This document shows, piece after piece, positions 61,675 through 64,000 of a stretch of DNA of 64,000 nucleotides. The position numbers and the translations under genes are program-made. The stretch lies in assembly GCA_905183005.1 (NCBI GenBank), contig CAJJDO010000037.1:121140-185139 (forward strand), written 5' to 3'. The stretch comes from Paramecium pentaurelia. Taxonomy: Eukaryota; Ciliophora; Oligohymenophorea; Peniculida; Parameciidae. Every line of letters begins with the position of its first letter. Position 1 is the stretch's first letter. The notes beneath the pieces were generated by a model that saw nothing but the letters and a program-made list of their open reading frames with translations, had not been told where the DNA came from and ran no database searches.

Positions 61675-62512
61675 ATGGAGTTTTTTGATATAATTGAAGA
61701 GATAGTAGATGATGATTTGCTTTTTATTTTAAAATATGGATTACTAATATCTAACTTCATTACAATTTTTATACTTTTGTATTTTAAATCAAAAAAATAG
61801 TAAAATGAAAAAGAAGTAATAATAATAATAATTAGATAAGGAAAAAAAATCAGTTTTGTTAGTCACTGCTCATCCTGATGATGAAGCTATGTTTTTTTTA
61901 CCTACAATTACTTATTTAAATGATAACAATTATGAAGTTCATTTAATATGTTTATCAAATGGAAATGCTAATAAAATTGGAAAAATAAGAGAAGTAGAAT
62001 TAGAAAAATGTTGTAAATACCTAAAAATTAATAAAGTATGCATTTTAATAATATTACTAAGTTAACCATAATCAATGATAAAGATTTATAAGACTCTATG
62101 AGTGTTATGTGGCTAATAGAAAAGATATAAAAAATAGTTGAGGAGTAAGATAATATGATATATATTACATAGATATATTGATGAAAATAATATAAAGGGA
62201 GTGATAACATTTGATAAAAAAGGTATTTCAGGTCATTTAAATCATATTGCCTGTTATAAAGCAATATCTAGTATGAAAAGAACAGAAGGATTAAAGGTAT
62301 TTGTGTTGGAAACAACAAATATATTAAGAAAATATAGTTCAATTTTAGATTTCTTTGTTTCTTCTATTCTTAATGATAATCTTATGGTGAATCTAAATAT
62401 CTTAAAGGCATGGAGATCAATGAAAATTCATCATTCATAATTTGTATGGTATAGAAAGCTGTTTGTTGTGTTTTCAAGATATGCTTATATAAATACATTG
62501 ATTAAAATTTGA
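61675..62512 (+). CDS. PIG-L family GlcNAc-phosphatidylinositol de-N-acetylase
   Basis: PIG-L removes the acetyl group from GlcNAc-PI, the second step in GPI-anchor synthesis, at the ER. The protein begins with a single membrane helix (ILKYGLLISNFITIFILLYF) and then carries the zinc motif AHPDDEAMFF and the later GISGHLNH motif, both diagnostic. Introns of 25 nt (61821-61845), 25 nt (near 62037) and 28 nt (near 62145) connect the frames. Its length of about 250 residues matches PIG-L. GPI anchors are abundant on ciliate surfaces (immobilisation antigens), so this is probably an essential gene. Confidence 0.92.
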
Positions 62513-62549
62513 GATTAAATTTCGAGGGTTTATTATTATTTATTTTTTA

Positions 62550-63059
62550 ATGGCATTTATAAATATTAAAAATATAGTTTTCGACAAAAATATTGGTCTT
62601 TTTAATAGTCCAATTTAAATGCAAATCACATTCGAAGTATAGAGATAATTAGATTAAGAAATAGATTGGAAGTATAAAAATAAAATAATATTTTAGAATT
62701 ATTTACATTTGATCTCCAAATAATAATAAGCATGATCAAGTACTTGAGTAATTTTAAATGCCTCCACTTTAATAAGGGACAATGCAATTTACATTAATAA
62801 GTACCAGTCCTAGATTAGATTTAATACCAAACAAACAAGATTTATTTGGCGCAACCGCAATAATATTAAGTGTGAAATATCGAAACTTTGAATTCTTTAG
62901 AGTAATTATTTAACTTTATCTAAGGTAGGGTATTATATTAATAATTCTTACTTGGATCCTGATTTGATTGAGAATGATCCATCATATATCATAATTGGTA
63001 AGGTTTATCGATTAATTAATACTTCAACACCAAGGATTACAAGAACCAATATAGATTGA
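62550..63059 (+). pseudogene. Histone chaperone ASF1, with in-frame TGA
   Basis: ASF1 binds histone H3-H4 and is a target of Tousled-like kinases. Family blocks are clear: ITFEVQRQLDQEIDWK, HDQVLEQFQMPPLQQG, LDLIPNKQDLFGATAIILS, FEFFRVGYYINN and TSTPRITRTNID. Two introns of 25 and 23 nt lie near 62671 and 62905. Two TGA codons stand out. One, near 62710, falls where the family has a glycine (YIxS). The second, at 63057-63059, falls where a conserved Trp is expected near the end of the core. After it the frame continues for 67 codons of Gln-rich tail to TGA 63261-63263. The locus is either a pseudogene, has sequence errors, or uses readthrough. Confidence 0.75.
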
Positions 63060-63481
63060 GAAGGATAAATGGTTTAACTTTATGTTAATCCATTATAATC
63101 AAATAATTAGTTTATGTTCTAATAACACTCTATTTATAATGATATTATGAATTAAGAATACTAATAATAAAGTTAAGAAAAGTATAATTAAAAATAATAT
63201 TTGGATTAACCAACCAAATCATTATATAATAATTAAGGTTCTAGTTTGTAAAGTATTTTTTGATTAAAATATATTAATATTTATTAAATTAGATTAGTAA
63301 ATTAATAGAATATGTCAGATCTAATTAGATTTATATAATTTTCAATAGCTATAAAAAATAGTACTTCTTAAATTTGACTTTATTAATTACAACAGAAATA
63401 TCAATATTTTTTATTAATATTATATTTTTCAAATGATGAATACTTTATAAAATATATAGATTTTATTAATATTAATAACTT

Positions 63482-64000
63482 ATGCTCTTCTCTCAATAAT
63501 AAGATTACAACCCTAGAGATATTTACTAACCTTCTTCTATGAGTTATGGGGCTGGAATATTCAAACCTTAGAATCAGCAACCCTATCATAACCAATAACC
63601 AAGGACTAGGGCAGAAAGAGTAATTGATATTGTTAATGATTTAGGACTATTTAAAAGAAGTCAACTCTTAACAAGCTGTTATGCAATCAAGATGTAAACA
63701 CTTATTTAAAGTTTGAAGAATTTGACACACCATAAAAAGAAGACATGAAAGCTCTACTACATAGTCCAGCTCCAAATACTACTTTATTTTAATAGGGTAA
63801 TACTAATATACATCTTGTAGAATAAGAAAGGTTTTTAAAGGATTTTGCTGCATAAGACAAATAACAAAGGGAATATTAAAATAAATAAAAACAGTTATAA
63901 TATGAATCAAGAAGATTGGCTAATTTAGAGAGAGAAGGTATGATTTGGTAGAGAAATGAGTTACATCAATAGAAAGTATATATTTTCATAAATATCAAGG
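63482..64000 (+). CDS. Gln-rich coiled-coil protein, 3' truncated by the window
   Basis: Starting at ATG 63482, the N-terminus is Gln/Pro/Tyr-rich (MLFSQQQDYNPRDIY), followed by LKFEEFDTPQKEDMKALLH and a long Gln/Glu-rich coiled coil that runs off the right edge. One intron around 63620-63660 is needed; candidates of 16 to 38 nt give slightly different joins. No family recognised. Confidence 0.5.

Noticed and set aside
61780..61860. Apparent frameshift and poly-TAA stretch in the PIG-L gene
   Set aside because: A 25-nt intron at 61821-61845 removes it and joins the membrane helix to the AHPDDE domain.
1..64000. tRNA or rRNA genes, CRISPR array, transposon ends, telomere repeats
   Set aside because: No cloverleaf-like GC-rich segments, regular spaced repeats, transposase motifs or G-rich telomere repeats were found on reading both strands; short or divergent elements could still be missed.

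Overview
This is a very AT-rich, gene-dense scaffold from a ciliate, most likely Paramecium (macronuclear genome). Two signals in the sequence show this. First, real genes read through TAA and TAG, which must mean glutamine, and stop only at TGA. Second, once introns of about 18-35 nt (mostly 20-30 nt, GT...AG) are removed, conserved families become continuous. A standard-code ORF scan therefore shows mostly fragments. All CDS calls here use TAA/TAG = Gln and TGA = stop, with introns placed by eye. Gene limits are usually firm; some exon joins are not.

Layout. 0-4 kb: end of a truncated gene, a Ser/Thr kinase, a coiled-coil protein and a broken arginine kinase. 4.5-11 kb: a membrane hybrid histidine kinase, a coiled-coil gene head-to-head with a CRAL-TRIO lipid-binding protein, and a DUF1295 membrane enzyme. 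11.5-17 kb: a helical-repeat protein, a D-Ala-D-Ala carboxypeptidase-like (S11) enzyme and a WDR75/Utp17-like protein. 17.6-22.5 kb: one giant Gln/Asn/acidic low-complexity gene with a TAA-repeat polyglutamine tract. 22.6-30.4 kb: an MFS/UNC-93-like transporter, a Pumilio protein, a Tousled-like kinase and a fused DHFR-thymidylate synthase. 30.5-34.3 kb: a small unknown gene, ribosomal protein eL31 and a RING protein. 34.9-41.8 kb: a YANK-like AGC kinase, a PG-rich-repeat (SHIPPO) protein, an M1 aminopeptidase and a secreted protein. 42-48.8 kb: copine, Rab2-like GTPase, a coiled-coil protein and a degenerate kinesin. 50.4-56.4 kb: an AGC kinase, SmD2, CFAP96-like protein and guanylate kinase. 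57-64 kb: three uncharacterised proteins, a PIG-L deacetylase, a damaged ASF1 and a truncated coiled-coil gene.

The genes are mostly unrelated housekeeping and signalling genes on both strands with short spacers; there are no operons. Ciliary or cytoskeletal functions recur (PG-rich repeat protein, CFAP96, kinesin-like protein, guanylate kinase with an RIIa-like domain).

Two single-N gaps (31619 and 52537) are each flanked by apparently identical direct copies of about 1.1 kb. These are most simply unmerged contig ends, so the second copies of eL31, its neighbour, SmD2 and the kinase tail are probably not real duplicates. No tRNA, rRNA, CRISPR array or transposon was recognised.
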